Assembly: GCF_035917575.1 (NCBI RefSeq)
Contig: NZ_CP109090.1
Span: 7,688,001 to 7,752,000 of the forward strand
Length of the DNA stretch: 64,000 nucleotides
Direction of reading: 5' to 3'
From: Streptomyces sp. NBC_01788
GTDB lineage: Bacteria > Actinomycetota > Actinomycetes > Streptomycetales > Streptomycetaceae
The notes under the pieces were generated by a model. It was not told the origin of the DNA. It saw only the letters and a list, made by a program, of their open reading frames with translations, and did not search any database. The position numbers and the translations under genes were made by a program. Positions 18,753 to 28,030 of the stretch are shown piece after piece. Numbering within the stretch: the first letter of the stretch is position 1; the number at the start of each line of letters is the position of its first letter.

Positions 18753-20270
18753 TTACTGCCCCTCACTGTTCGGGTTCCGGGGATCGGTGTACGGCTCCAG
18801 CTCGTCGGGCCGGAAGTAGTGGAAGCGGCCGTACCAGGCGTGCAGTTCGGCCGCGGGGTCGTCGTCGAGGGTGACGGCGAGGTGCACGCTGCCGTCCACG
18901 TCGTGGAAGACCGCGGCCACCTGTGCGGTCCGCCCGGCCAGGAACATGTCCTGGGCGTCGGCGCCCCGGCCACGGGGACGCAGCAGGACACGGCTGCCGC
19001 TTCCCACGGGCACGCCGTCGACGAGCACCGTCTCCGTGGTGGGGGAGAGGCCGTCGTCACCGCCCTCCTGCCACCAGGCGGGCCGGTCCACGCCGAGGCC
19101 CCCGGTGGCGGCAGGCCCGGCGGGGGCCAGCGAGCGGATGGCGCCGTGCAGCCGGGACAGGACCTCCGGCGGCATGTTGTCCACCCGGTCCAGGATCTCG
19201 GCGGCGCGCGGGTCGGTCGCGCGGGCCTCGCGCTTCTCCTCGTCGGTCAGGAGCATCGTCCGCAGCGTCAGGATCTCGTCGATCTCCGCCGCGTCGTGCA
19301 GGTCGCCCGGACTCTCGGGCGCGACCTGCGGACGGTCGGGCAGGATGATCGGCGCGGACAGCAGCACGGGGCCGGTGTCACCGTCCGACGGCCGCGCGGG
19401 ATGCGCGGCGCCGGTGCCGGCGTCCGGGGCGGGCGGTGCGCCGCCGAGGACGGGGAAGGTGAACGCGTTGCGGCAGCCGCGGACGTGCTCCAGCAGGTCC
19501 GCGGGCGGGTCGGTCAGCGAGACGAACTCCACGCCCGTACCGCCGATGAGGGTGTGCGTGGCGATGAGCGCCTGGCGCAGTGCCGTGTCCCGCGGGGCCC
19601 GCGGGTCCGCCGCGTGCCCGGTGTTCTCGGTGCGCACGCGCAGCCGGACCAGGCCGTCCGCGAGCCGCTCGGCCGTGAGTGTGGTGTCCGCCCGGATCTC
19701 CGTGCGCCGCCGTACGATCCGCCCGGCGCCCCCGGGCAGCGGCTCGCTCTCCTCACCGGCCGCCGCTCCCACGGGGGCGGTGTGCTCCCGCCGCAGCAGG
19801 TCCTCCAGCGGTACGACGAGGTCGCTCTCACGCGGCACCGCCTCGTCGAAGGTCAGGTGGGTCGTGCCGTCGCCGGTCCGCAGCGACTCGACGGGACGGT
19901 TTGTGCCGTCCGGGCCGGTCTCCTCCACCTGCTTGTGCTGCGCCTGGAGGTAGCGCACCCGGATCCGCAGGACGGCGTCGGGCGCGTGGACCCGCAGCAG
20001 GCACTCGGTCCGCTGGTACCAGGAGTCGGCGGAGCCGGACACGCCGACCGTGACGGGCCCGTCGTGCTCCACCCAGTTTCGCGGCGCCAGCACCCCGAAC
20101 TGCCACCGGACGCGGTTCTTGGGGGAGGAGCGGCGGTACGGATAGAGGAGGTAGCCCTCGTAGAGGACGGCGTCGGCGACCGCGCCCACCTGCTCGAACG
20201 GCCGCTCGCCGGAGCCGACCGGCACGGCGCCGTCGCCGCCCACGGCACCCTCGACCACAGCATCCGGCAT
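18753..20270 (-). CDS. Large hypothetical protein heading the hydrogenase copy A operon
   Basis: 505-residue soluble protein of unrecognised family. The N-terminal two thirds look beta-rich (YEGYLLYPYRRSSPKNRVRW; WYQRTECLLRVHAPDAVLRI); residues about 330-390 are helical (EILTLRTMLLTDEEKREARA); the C-terminus is beta-rich with aromatic residues (AELHAWYGRFHYFRPDELEP). No Cys cluster, signal peptide or membrane helix stands out. The start at 20270 has an excellent GGAGGAGAG ribosome-binding sequence; an upstream ATG at 20321 lacks one. Its stop is 5 bp from hhyL copy A, so the two must be co-transcribed. A role in hydrogenase assembly or in binding electron acceptors is inferred only from context. 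Confidence 0.8.
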   Translation of the reverse strand: MPDAVVEGAVGGDGAVPVGSGERPFEQVGAVADAVLYEGYLLYPYRRSSPKNRVRWQFGVLAPRNWVEHDGPVTVGVSGSADSWYQRTECLLRVHAPDAVLRIRVRYLQAQHKQVEETGPDGTNRPVESLRTGDGTTHLTFDEAVPRESDLVVPLEDLLRREHTAPVGAAAGEESEPLPGGAGRIVRRRTEIRADTTLTAERLADGLVRLRVRTENTGHAADPRAPRDTALRQALIATHTLIGGTGVEFVSLTDPPADLLEHVRGCRNAFTFPVLGGAPPAPDAGTGAAHPARPSDGDTGPVLLSAPIILPDRPQVAPESPGDLHDAAEIDEILTLRTMLLTDEEKREARATDPRAAEILDRVDNMPPEVLSRLHGAIRSLAPAGPAATGGLGVDRPAWWQEGGDDGLSPTTETVLVDGVPVGSGSRVLLRPRGRGADAQDMFLAGRTAQVAAVFHDVDGSVHLAVTLDDDPAAELHAWYGRFHYFRPDELEPYTDPRNPNSEGQ

Positions 20271-20368
20271 CTGGCTCTCCTCCGACTCGCAGGTTCGCCA
20301 TGCCTTCCACCACCCACCCACCCCTCACGCGCCCTCTCCCCCTCCTGCCCAGCGCTGTTGGGCCGTCC

Positions 20369-20434
20369 GGGGGAGCGGCGGCGGTCGCCCGGGGGAGCGG
20401 CGGCGGTCGCCCGGGGGAGCGGCGGCGGTCGCCC
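20369..20434. repeat. 22-bp tandem repeat, three perfect copies
   Basis: The unit GGGGGAGCGGCGGCGGTCGC plus CC is repeated at 20369-20390, 20391-20412 and 20413-20434 with no mismatch, followed by a partial GGGGG. It lies in the 174-bp gap between the PP2C stop (20445) and the 505-aa gene start (20270), so it is in the presumed promoter/leader region of the hydrogenase copy A operon. Confidence 0.9.
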
Positions 20435-20444
20435 GGGGGTTCGC

Positions 20445-21803
20445 TCAGCCCGGCAGGCGCGGCACGCGCAGGGCCAGCAGCGCCACGTCGTCGTCGTAGC
20501 CGTCCTGGTGGCCGAGCAGCGCGTCGCACAGCGCGTCCAGCGGGTCGGAGGCCAGGGCGGCGGCGTGGTCCGCCAGGTCCCGCAGGCCGGCGTCGATGTC
20601 CCGGTCACGGCGCTCGATCAGGCCGTCGGTGAACAGCAGCAGGGTGCTCTCCGGGGGCAGCGGGTGCCGGTGGTCGGGACGCGGCAGGCCCGGCTGCACG
20701 CCGACCGGGATACCGTGCGCGTCCGGCGCGAGCCACTGGGCCGTGCCTTCGGCGGTGATCAGCAGCGGGGGCGGGTGCCCGGCGTTGGTCCAGCTCAGAA
20801 CGTACCCGGCGGCCGGCTCCCGCTCGATGCGGGCCAGGACCAGGGTGGCGGCCGGCGGCTCGTCGACCGCGGTGAGCGCCCGGTCGAGCCGGTCCACGAT
20901 CAGGCTGGGCGGCCCGCACCGGTCGAAGGCCAGGGCCCGCAGCATGTTGCGGATCTGCCCCATCAGCGGCGCCGCCTCCACGTCGTGCCCGGTCACGTCC
21001 CCGACGACGACGAGGACCGCCCCGTCGGGCAGTCCGAGGGCGTCGTACCAGTCACCGCCGAGGTGGGGAAGCTCGGACGCCGGCTCGTAGCGGGCCTCCA
21101 CGAGCAGCGGGGACAGGTCGGGCAGCACCGGCAGCAGACGGCGCTGGAACTGCTCGGCGGACCGCTTGAGCCGCCCGTACAGGCGGGAGTTCTCGATGCT
21201 GACGCTCGCGGCGCTGGCCAGCGCGGTCAGCAGGGCCTCGTCGGCGTCGGCGAACGGCGTGCCGTCCTCCTTGTCCGCCAGGTAGAGGTTGCCGTACACG
21301 GTGTCGCGCACGCTCAGCGGGACTCCGAGCAGCGTGGTCATGACCGGGTGGCCCTCCGGGAAGCCGACCGAGCGGGGGTCGGCGGCGATGTCGTCGACCC
21401 GGAGCGGCTTGGGATCCTCGATCAGGCGGCCCAGCAGGCCATGGCTCTGTGGCAGCCCGGACTCGGCCAGGAGCCGCTCGGCGTCGGCGGCGCCGACGGT
21501 GATCAGGTCGATGATCTCCCCGCCCTCGCTGAGCACGCCGAGGGCGCCGTAGCGCGCGGCGACGAGGTCGGTGCCCGCCCGCACCAGATGCCGCAGCACG
21601 GTGCGGGTGTCCATGTCGGCGCTGATGGCCACCACCGCGTCCAGCAGGCAGTGCAGCCTGCGCCGGTCCAGGCTGAGCTGCCGGATCTGGGCGCTCAGCT
21701 CCTCGACGGCCTCGCCACCGCGCGTCCGGCCGCCTTCCGGGGCCGCGCCGGTCCCGTGGCCGGCCGCCTCTTCAGGCTCCGGTCGCCGTGGATCGTCCGA
21801 CAT
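20445..21803 (-). CDS. GAF-PP2C (SpoIIE-type) serine/threonine phosphatase
   Basis: 452-residue cytosolic phosphatase. After a disordered N-terminus and a coiled-coil segment (about 35-55), a GAF domain spans about 55-205 and a SpoIIE/PP2C domain about 220-450, with ELPHLGGDWYDALGL, VVVGDVTGHDVEAA, WTNAGHPPPLL and FTDGLIERRD carrying the metal-binding Asp residues. Such proteins typically dephosphorylate anti-anti-sigma factors (STAS proteins) in sigma-factor partner-switching. No STAS partner is adjacent. It is the first of five PP2C enzymes in an 18-kb stretch. Confidence 0.92.
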   Translation of the reverse strand: MSDDPRRPEPEEAAGHGTGAAPEGGRTRGGEAVEELSAQIRQLSLDRRRLHCLLDAVVAISADMDTRTVLRHLVRAGTDLVAARYGALGVLSEGGEIIDLITVGAADAERLLAESGLPQSHGLLGRLIEDPKPLRVDDIAADPRSVGFPEGHPVMTTLLGVPLSVRDTVYGNLYLADKEDGTPFADADEALLTALASAASVSIENSRLYGRLKRSAEQFQRRLLPVLPDLSPLLVEARYEPASELPHLGGDWYDALGLPDGAVLVVVGDVTGHDVEAAPLMGQIRNMLRALAFDRCGPPSLIVDRLDRALTAVDEPPAATLVLARIEREPAAGYVLSWTNAGHPPPLLITAEGTAQWLAPDAHGIPVGVQPGLPRPDHRHPLPPESTLLLFTDGLIERRDRDIDAGLRDLADHAAALASDPLDALCDALLGHQDGYDDDVALLALRVPRLPG

Positions 21804-22011
21804 GGGGCACCTCCCGGCAGGGCCGGTGCTCGGCGGTGCTCGTGCTCACTCACCGTACGGGCCCCCGCACGGCCACCTTACGCCGAGCGGGGAGGCGGCG
21901 GCCTCCTCCCGCCCGCCACGAGCCGGGGAGGGAAGCCCGAAGGCGGCGGCGCAGCGGCGTACGCTACGGAACTGCCCAGCTCAGGTCCCCTCGTGAGGAA
22001 GAGTCACCGTG

Positions 22012-22344
22012 ATGCAGAAGATCTCCCTCGACGCCCTCGCCCGCGAGCATCTCGGACGCGCCGAGTCGTCCTCGGCCGGCCGCAGCGCGGAGACCGTCTA
22101 CGGCGGTCACGAACACGTGCTGCGCCAGACCCTGATCACGCTGCGTGCCGGCACGGCCCTCGCCGAGCACGACAACCCCGGTGAGGCGACCGTGCTCGTG
22201 CTGCGCGGGCGCGTGGTGCTGCACAGCGGCGACACGTCGTGGGAGGGCATGGCGGGGGACCTGCTCATCGTGCCGCAGTCCCGGCACAGCCTGGAGGCCG
22301 TCGAGGACGCCGCGGCCCTGCTGACGGTCACCAAGGCACCCTGA
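22012..22344 (+). CDS. Small cupin-domain protein
   Basis: 110-residue single-domain cupin. It shows the first cupin motif in degenerate form (RAGTALAEHDNPGEATVLVL, one His and one Glu) and the second motif (AGDLLIVPQSRHSLEAVED). Metal ligands are therefore plausible but incomplete. An adjacent in-frame GTG at 22009 is an alternative start; GAGGAAGAG lies just upstream. Small cupins of this kind often sense or bind a metabolite; function unknown. The group 2 sigma gene begins 160 bp downstream. Confidence 0.8.
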   Translation: MQKISLDALAREHLGRAESSSAGRSAETVYGGHEHVLRQTLITLRAGTALAEHDNPGEATVLVLRGRVVLHSGDTSWEGMAGDLLIVPQSRHSLEAVEDAAALLTVTKAP

Positions 22345-22503
22345 CCAGCCAATTCTCCGTGTCCCTCCGCCGCAAGCGATGGGTGGAGGGACGCGCCCCG
22401 CACAGCTCCGAGGTCTGATCCCCGCTCCCTCGTCCGCCGCACGTATGGCTCGCGGCCGCTCCGGGTACCCGAACGACGCCCGCGACGAGATGAGGAGCGC
22501 GCG

Positions 22504-23523
22504 ATGGCTCCCGCGAAGCAGAGGACGGCGGCGTCCGCAGGCGGCGGACGACGGGTGTCGGCACGTGCCAGCAAGCGGTACGACGCGATGCCCGAACTCG
22601 ACGGCGAACCCGATCTGCTCGGCCAGTACCTGCGCCAGATCGGCGCCACACCGCTGCTCGACGCGGAGGGCGAGGTGCGCCTCGCCCGGCGCATCGAAGC
22701 CGGTCTGCAAGCCACCGAGGAACTGAACCAGGCCGACGAGGGCGGCCGTGAACTCGCGCCGGAGCGGCGGCGGGAACTGGAGGCCGCCCTGCGGGTCGGC
22801 CAGGAGGCCAAGGACCACATGGTGCGGGCCAACCTCCGGCTCGTCGTGGCCATGGCCAAACGGCACGCACACCGCGGGCTGCCACTGCTCGACGTCATCC
22901 AGGAGGGCAACCTGGGGCTCATCCGGGCCGTGGAGAAGTTCGACCACACCAAGGGGTTCAAGTTCTCCACCTACGCCACCTGGTGGATCCGCCAGGCCAT
23001 GGAACGCGGCCTCGCCACGCACGCGCGTTCCGTGCGGCTGCCGATGCATGTCGTGGAGCAGCTGCAGAAGCTCGCCAAGATCGAGCGCAAGCTGCAGCTG
23101 CGCCTCGAACACCAGCCGACCGTCGAGGAGGTCGCCGGCGAGAGCGGCCTCGCCGAGGACAAGGTCGTCTGGCTGCGCCGCGTCGGCCGACAGGTGATCA
23201 GCCTGGACATGCCGGTGGACGACACCGGAGAGACCGTGGTCGGCGACCTCATCCCCGACACGGAGGTGCTGCAGGCCCCCGAGGTCGCCGAGTACCAGGC
23301 GCTGGCCGAGGAACTCCGGGAGGCCGTCGACACCCTGGCACCGCGCGAGGCCCTCATCCTCAGCCTGCGATACGGCCTGCACGACGGTCACCAGCGCACC
23401 CTGCACGAGGTCGCCCAGCACGTGGGCCTGACCCGGGAGCGCGTACGCCAGCTGGAGAAGCAGTCACTGGCCCAGCTCAGGGAACAGGAGCCGGGCGAAC
23501 GGCTCCTTGCGTGGGCGAGCTGA
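22504..23523 (+). CDS. Group 2 RNA polymerase sigma factor (HrdA/C/D type)
   Basis: 339-residue sigma-70 family protein. Region 1.2 (DLLGQYLRQIGATPLLD), region 2 with RANLRLVVAMAKRH and the -10-recognition stretch FDHTKGFKFSTYATWWIRQA, region 3 (PTVEEVAGESGLAED) and region 4 with the -35-binding helix VGLTRERVRQLEKQSL are all present. It lacks the long N-terminal extension of the essential HrdB, which places it in non-essential group 2. Substrate promoters should resemble the vegetative consensus. It is monocistronic; nearby PP2C phosphatases could belong to an anti-sigma circuit, but no anti-sigma factor is adjacent. Confidence 0.93.
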   Translation: MAPAKQRTAASAGGGRRVSARASKRYDAMPELDGEPDLLGQYLRQIGATPLLDAEGEVRLARRIEAGLQATEELNQADEGGRELAPERRRELEAALRVGQEAKDHMVRANLRLVVAMAKRHAHRGLPLLDVIQEGNLGLIRAVEKFDHTKGFKFSTYATWWIRQAMERGLATHARSVRLPMHVVEQLQKLAKIERKLQLRLEHQPTVEEVAGESGLAEDKVVWLRRVGRQVISLDMPVDDTGETVVGDLIPDTEVLQAPEVAEYQALAEELREAVDTLAPREALILSLRYGLHDGHQRTLHEVAQHVGLTRERVRQLEKQSLAQLREQEPGERLLAWAS

Positions 23524-23606
23524 GGCGCCCGGGCGGAACAGTGCGCCCGGCACGATCGCCGGGCGCACGGCTCCACTCGGGCCGCCGCGACGCGCGGCGG
23601 CGGCCG

Positions 23607-23777
23607 TCACCAGCGGTACCAGCGGCCCCTGCGGCCGCCGGCGCCCTCGGACCGTGCGACGAAACCGAGCAGCCACAGCACGAGCACGATGATCGCGATC
23701 CACCACAGCGCCTTCAGGGCGAACCCGGCGCCGAAGAGGATCAGGGCGAGCAGGAGAACGAGCAGCAAGGGAACCAT
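23607..23777 (-). CDS. Small hydrophobic membrane protein (56 aa)
   Basis: A 56-residue peptide missed by length cut-offs. It begins MVPLLLVLLLALILFGAGFA, continues with a second hydrophobic span (ALWWIAIIVLVLWLLGFVA) and ends in a basic, Trp-containing tail (GRRGRWYRW). Two membrane segments with a short turn. This is a recurring streptomycete small hydrophobic protein; role unknown. A GGAGGTGGATATAC leader gives a good ribosome-binding site, supporting the start. Confidence 0.75.
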   Translation of the reverse strand: MVPLLLVLLLALILFGAGFALKALWWIAIIVLVLWLLGFVARSEGAGGRRGRWYRW

Positions 23778-23977
23778 GTATATCCACCTCCGGACCTTCG
23801 AATGCCCGGCCTACGCGCGAACACACCCTGGGAAATACGGTGTTTCCGCACGTGAAGCAGGGGAACTCGTGGATGCTGCCCGCGAGTCGGCCAGTTGGGC
23901 CGGACGGGGTCGGACAGAGGACGGCTTCCGGTGTCGAGCCGGAGCCGGCCCGGGTGCGCGGATCTCCGGAGGCAGAG

Positions 23978-25051
23978 GTGACGGTGCGTCGTATCGGCCT
24001 GGTCGTCCATGGCGGGCGCGGTGAGGCCGCGGCTGCCGCCCGCATCGTGCGCGAGTGGTGCGACGAGCACGGCGTGGGGTGCGCGGACATCGACGTGTGG
24101 CACGACGGAGGGCGGCGCAGCGCCCGGGAGGAGATCGAGGCCGCGGGCGATCCGGACCTCGTCGTCACCCTGGGCGGTGACGGCACGTTCCTGCGCGGTG
24201 CCCGGCTGGCCGCCGTGAACGACGCCCTGGTCCTGGGCGTCGACCTCGGCCGGGTGGGTTTCCTCACGGAGGTGCCGGTCACGGTCGTGCGCGCCGCGCT
24301 GGACGCCGTCCTCGCGGAGCGCCTCACCGTGGAGAACCGGATGATGCTCAACCTGCGCGCCTCGCGGCGCCTGGAGGTGCCGGCCGACATCGAGGAGCTG
24401 ATGCGCTACGGCCGCCGTCCGCTCCTGCCGCCACCGCGGGTGCGCGCCGACTGCCAGGCCGGCGGTGACTGGGGCATCCCGCTGAACGTCACCGCGCTGA
24501 ACGACGTCGTGCTGGAGAAGCTGGCCCGGGACCGGCAGGTGTCCGTCGGCGTCTACCTCGCGGGCCGCCTCCTGGCGTCCTATTCGGCCGACGCGCTGCT
24601 GGTCGCCACCCCGACCGGCTCCACGGCCTACAGCTTCGCCGCCGGGGGGCCGGTCGTCTCGCCCCGCGCGGACGCCCTCGTCTTCACGCCGGTCGCCCCG
24701 CACATGGTCTTCAACCGCTCGGTCGTGGCCGCGCCGGACGAACCGATCGGCCTGCGCGTCCTGGAACGCTCGGGCCAGGCCGCCGTCACCATCGACGGCC
24801 AGTTGCGCGGTGTACTCGACCCGGGCGACTGGATCGGCGTCTACGCCGCGTCGCGCCGGCTGCGGGCCGTCCGCCTCGGTCCCATGGACTTCTACGGCCG
24901 TCTGCGGGAGCGCATGAACCTCACGGACGCCCCGGCCGCGGTCGCCGACGGCACCCCGGCCCCCTTGTGGCCGGTGACGTCGCCGCGACCGGCCGATCTC
25001 GCCCACCTGGCCCTGCCGGCCCGCCCCGGTGAGGTCTCATGGGTCCCGTGA
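23978..25051 (+). CDS. nadK: NAD kinase
   Basis: 357-residue enzyme phosphorylating NAD to NADP. It has the catalytic/ATP site LVVTLGGDGTFLRGARLA near residue 70, LGRVGFLTEV and the NAD-binding loop VATPTGSTAYSFAAGGP. It is longer than the minimal enzyme, with a Pro-rich insertion around residues 150-170 (RYGRRPLLPPPRVRADC) and a disordered C-terminal tail. Start GTG at 23978 follows GGAGG by 5 bp; GTG at 23984 is an alternative. Streptomycetes often have more than one NAD kinase, so this may be a paralogue. Confidence 0.92.
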   Translation: MTVRRIGLVVHGGRGEAAAAARIVREWCDEHGVGCADIDVWHDGGRRSAREEIEAAGDPDLVVTLGGDGTFLRGARLAAVNDALVLGVDLGRVGFLTEVPVTVVRAALDAVLAERLTVENRMMLNLRASRRLEVPADIEELMRYGRRPLLPPPRVRADCQAGGDWGIPLNVTALNDVVLEKLARDRQVSVGVYLAGRLLASYSADALLVATPTGSTAYSFAAGGPVVSPRADALVFTPVAPHMVFNRSVVAAPDEPIGLRVLERSGQAAVTIDGQLRGVLDPGDWIGVYAASRRLRAVRLGPMDFYGRLRERMNLTDAPAAVADGTPAPLWPVTSPRPADLAHLALPARPGEVSWVP

Positions 25052-25079
25052 ATCCGCGGTGGACCGTCCCGGCCGCCGC

Positions 25080-26246
25080 TCAGGGGCGGGGCTCCGTGGG
25101 GAGGCGGTGGGCGGCGAGGGCGGCGAGGTCGTCGTCGAGGTGTCCGTCGCTGTAGTCGAGCAGATCCGCGTGCAGGCGCTCCAGCAGCGCGCCCGGCGGA
25201 AGGCCGGTCCAGGGCCGGACCCGCTCGGCGAGCGGGTAGAAGGCGCCGGCGGAATCGCGGGTCTCGGTGACGCCGTCGGTGTACAGAAGCAACGTGTCGC
25301 CCGGCCGGAAGGGCACGACGTCCACCCGGTACCCGTTGCCGAGCAGCCCGCCGAGGTTGATGGGCGGCGAGGGCTCGGTGGGTTCCAGCTCGCCGACCCG
25401 GCCGCCGCTGACCAGCAGCGGAGGCGGGTGGCCGCAGTTGACGAGACGTACGACGTGCTCGTCGTCGGGGATCTCCGCGAACACCGCTGTCACGAAGCGC
25501 TCGGCCGCCTCGGTGCCGGGAAGCTGCTCGGCGTAGCGGCTCATGCTGCGCTCCATGCGCCGGGCCAGACCGGCCAGGTCGGGCTCGTCGGGCGCGGCCT
25601 CGCGGAAGGCTCCGAGCACCGTCGCGGCCGTCTCCACGGCGACCAGGCCCTTGCCGCGGACGTCGCCGACGAGCAGCCGCACTCCGTGCGCCGTCGGCAC
25701 CGCCTCGTACAGGTCGCCGCCGATCTGCGCCTCGGCCGCCGCGGAGAGGTACAGGGTCTCGATGGAGACCTGGCCGAGCCTGTGGGGGACCGGGCGCAGT
25801 AGGACGCGCTGCGCGGTCTCGGCCACGGAACGCACCGTGGCCAGGGTGTGCTCCCGGCGCGCACGGTGCCAGGCGAGGATCGTGCCGAGGATGCCCACCA
25901 CGAACGTGCAGATGTAGTTGGCCACGTAGTGGCGGTCCCAGAGATTGCCCACGGTGCGGCCCGCACAGCACGGCGTGCCGGCCAGGACGCCCTCCAGGAC
26001 GATGGCGAACACCGTGACGGCGGCGACCACGCGGGGGCCGTACCCGAAGGCGGCCACCAGCGGCAGAGCGGTGAGCACGAAGCTCACGGGCCACAGCGCC
26101 GGGGTGAGCGGCTCGACGGCGAGGACCACCACGACGTAGAAGACCGGCAGCCAGCGCAGCCACAGGGGCTGGGCCGGCACCTGCGACCGCCCTCTCGGCT
26201 CGCGCGGGCGGCGGTCCTCGCGGAAAGACTCAGGCGGCCTGTTCAC
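25080..26246 (-). CDS. Membrane-anchored PP2C (SpoIIE-type) phosphatase
   Basis: 388-residue protein with four to five predicted membrane helices in residues 30-125 (LPVFYVVVVLAVEPLTPALW; FVLTALPLVAAFGYGPRVVA; YICTFVVGILGTILAWH) and a cytosolic PP2C domain at about 165-380 (EAQIGGDLYEAVPTAHGVRL, VGDVRGKGLVAVETA, NCGHPPPLL, YTDGVTETRD). No sensory PAS or GAF domain. The same architecture recurs at 31762-32931, suggesting paralogues. It probably acts on a phosphorylated STAS protein or another cytosolic target. Confidence 0.9.
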   Translation of the reverse strand: MNRPPESFREDRRPREPRGRSQVPAQPLWLRWLPVFYVVVVLAVEPLTPALWPVSFVLTALPLVAAFGYGPRVVAAVTVFAIVLEGVLAGTPCCAGRTVGNLWDRHYVANYICTFVVGILGTILAWHRARREHTLATVRSVAETAQRVLLRPVPHRLGQVSIETLYLSAAAEAQIGGDLYEAVPTAHGVRLLVGDVRGKGLVAVETAATVLGAFREAAPDEPDLAGLARRMERSMSRYAEQLPGTEAAERFVTAVFAEIPDDEHVVRLVNCGHPPPLLVSGGRVGELEPTEPSPPINLGGLLGNGYRVDVVPFRPGDTLLLYTDGVTETRDSAGAFYPLAERVRPWTGLPPGALLERLHADLLDYSDGHLDDDLAALAAHRLPTEPRP

Positions 26247-26360
26247 AGGTACTCCCGGCGGGCTTGACCAAGAGGACCAGCCTGCTGTGCCGTACCGTCA
26301 CCGCCTCGGCATTGCTCCAGGCAAGGGCATGTCAGCGAGGCCGGCAGCCGCCACGTACGG

Positions 26361-26400
26361 GCACGACCGGGGCGCCGCGCGAGACGCGCCCCGGTCGTGC
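26361..26400 (-). terminator. Terminator downstream of the xylanase gene
   Basis: A perfect 15-bp stem (GCACGACCGGGGCGC pairing with GCGCCCCGGTCGTGC) with a 10-base loop, 20 bp past the xylanase stop. No other gene end is near. Confidence 0.85.
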
Positions 26401-26419
26401 GTGACGTGGTCCGGCCCGG

Positions 26420-27866
<1,447 letters not shown>

Positions 27867-27947
27867 CGGTTCGCGCACGATGTGCTGCGGGATGGCTGAA
27901 GCTTGACCTCCCGCTATTCCTTTGGGAGTTACGGGTGGCTCCAGTGG

Positions 27948-27976
27948 TTGACGCGACGGTGCGACGCCTCTAGCGT
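27948..27976 (+). promoter_or_regulatory. Predicted esterase promoter
   Basis: TTGACG (27948-27953), 17-bp spacer, TAGCGT (27971-27976). This mirrors the xylanase promoter on the other strand; its operator lies at the equivalent distance downstream (28003-28013). Confidence 0.6.
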
Positions 27977-28002
27977 GACGCGGCGCCTTCCCGAAATCGA
28001 TG

Positions 28003-28013
28003 CGAAAGTTTCG
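28003..28013. promoter_or_regulatory. Palindromic operator CGAAAGTTTCG (esterase side)
   Basis: Second perfect copy, 17 bp upstream of the esterase start and about 27 bp after the predicted -10. A related half-site CGAAATCGA lies just upstream at about 27992. Placement after the promoter suggests roadblock repression, symmetric with the xylanase gene. Confidence 0.75.
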
Positions 28014-28030
28014 AAACAAAGGATGCCGAC

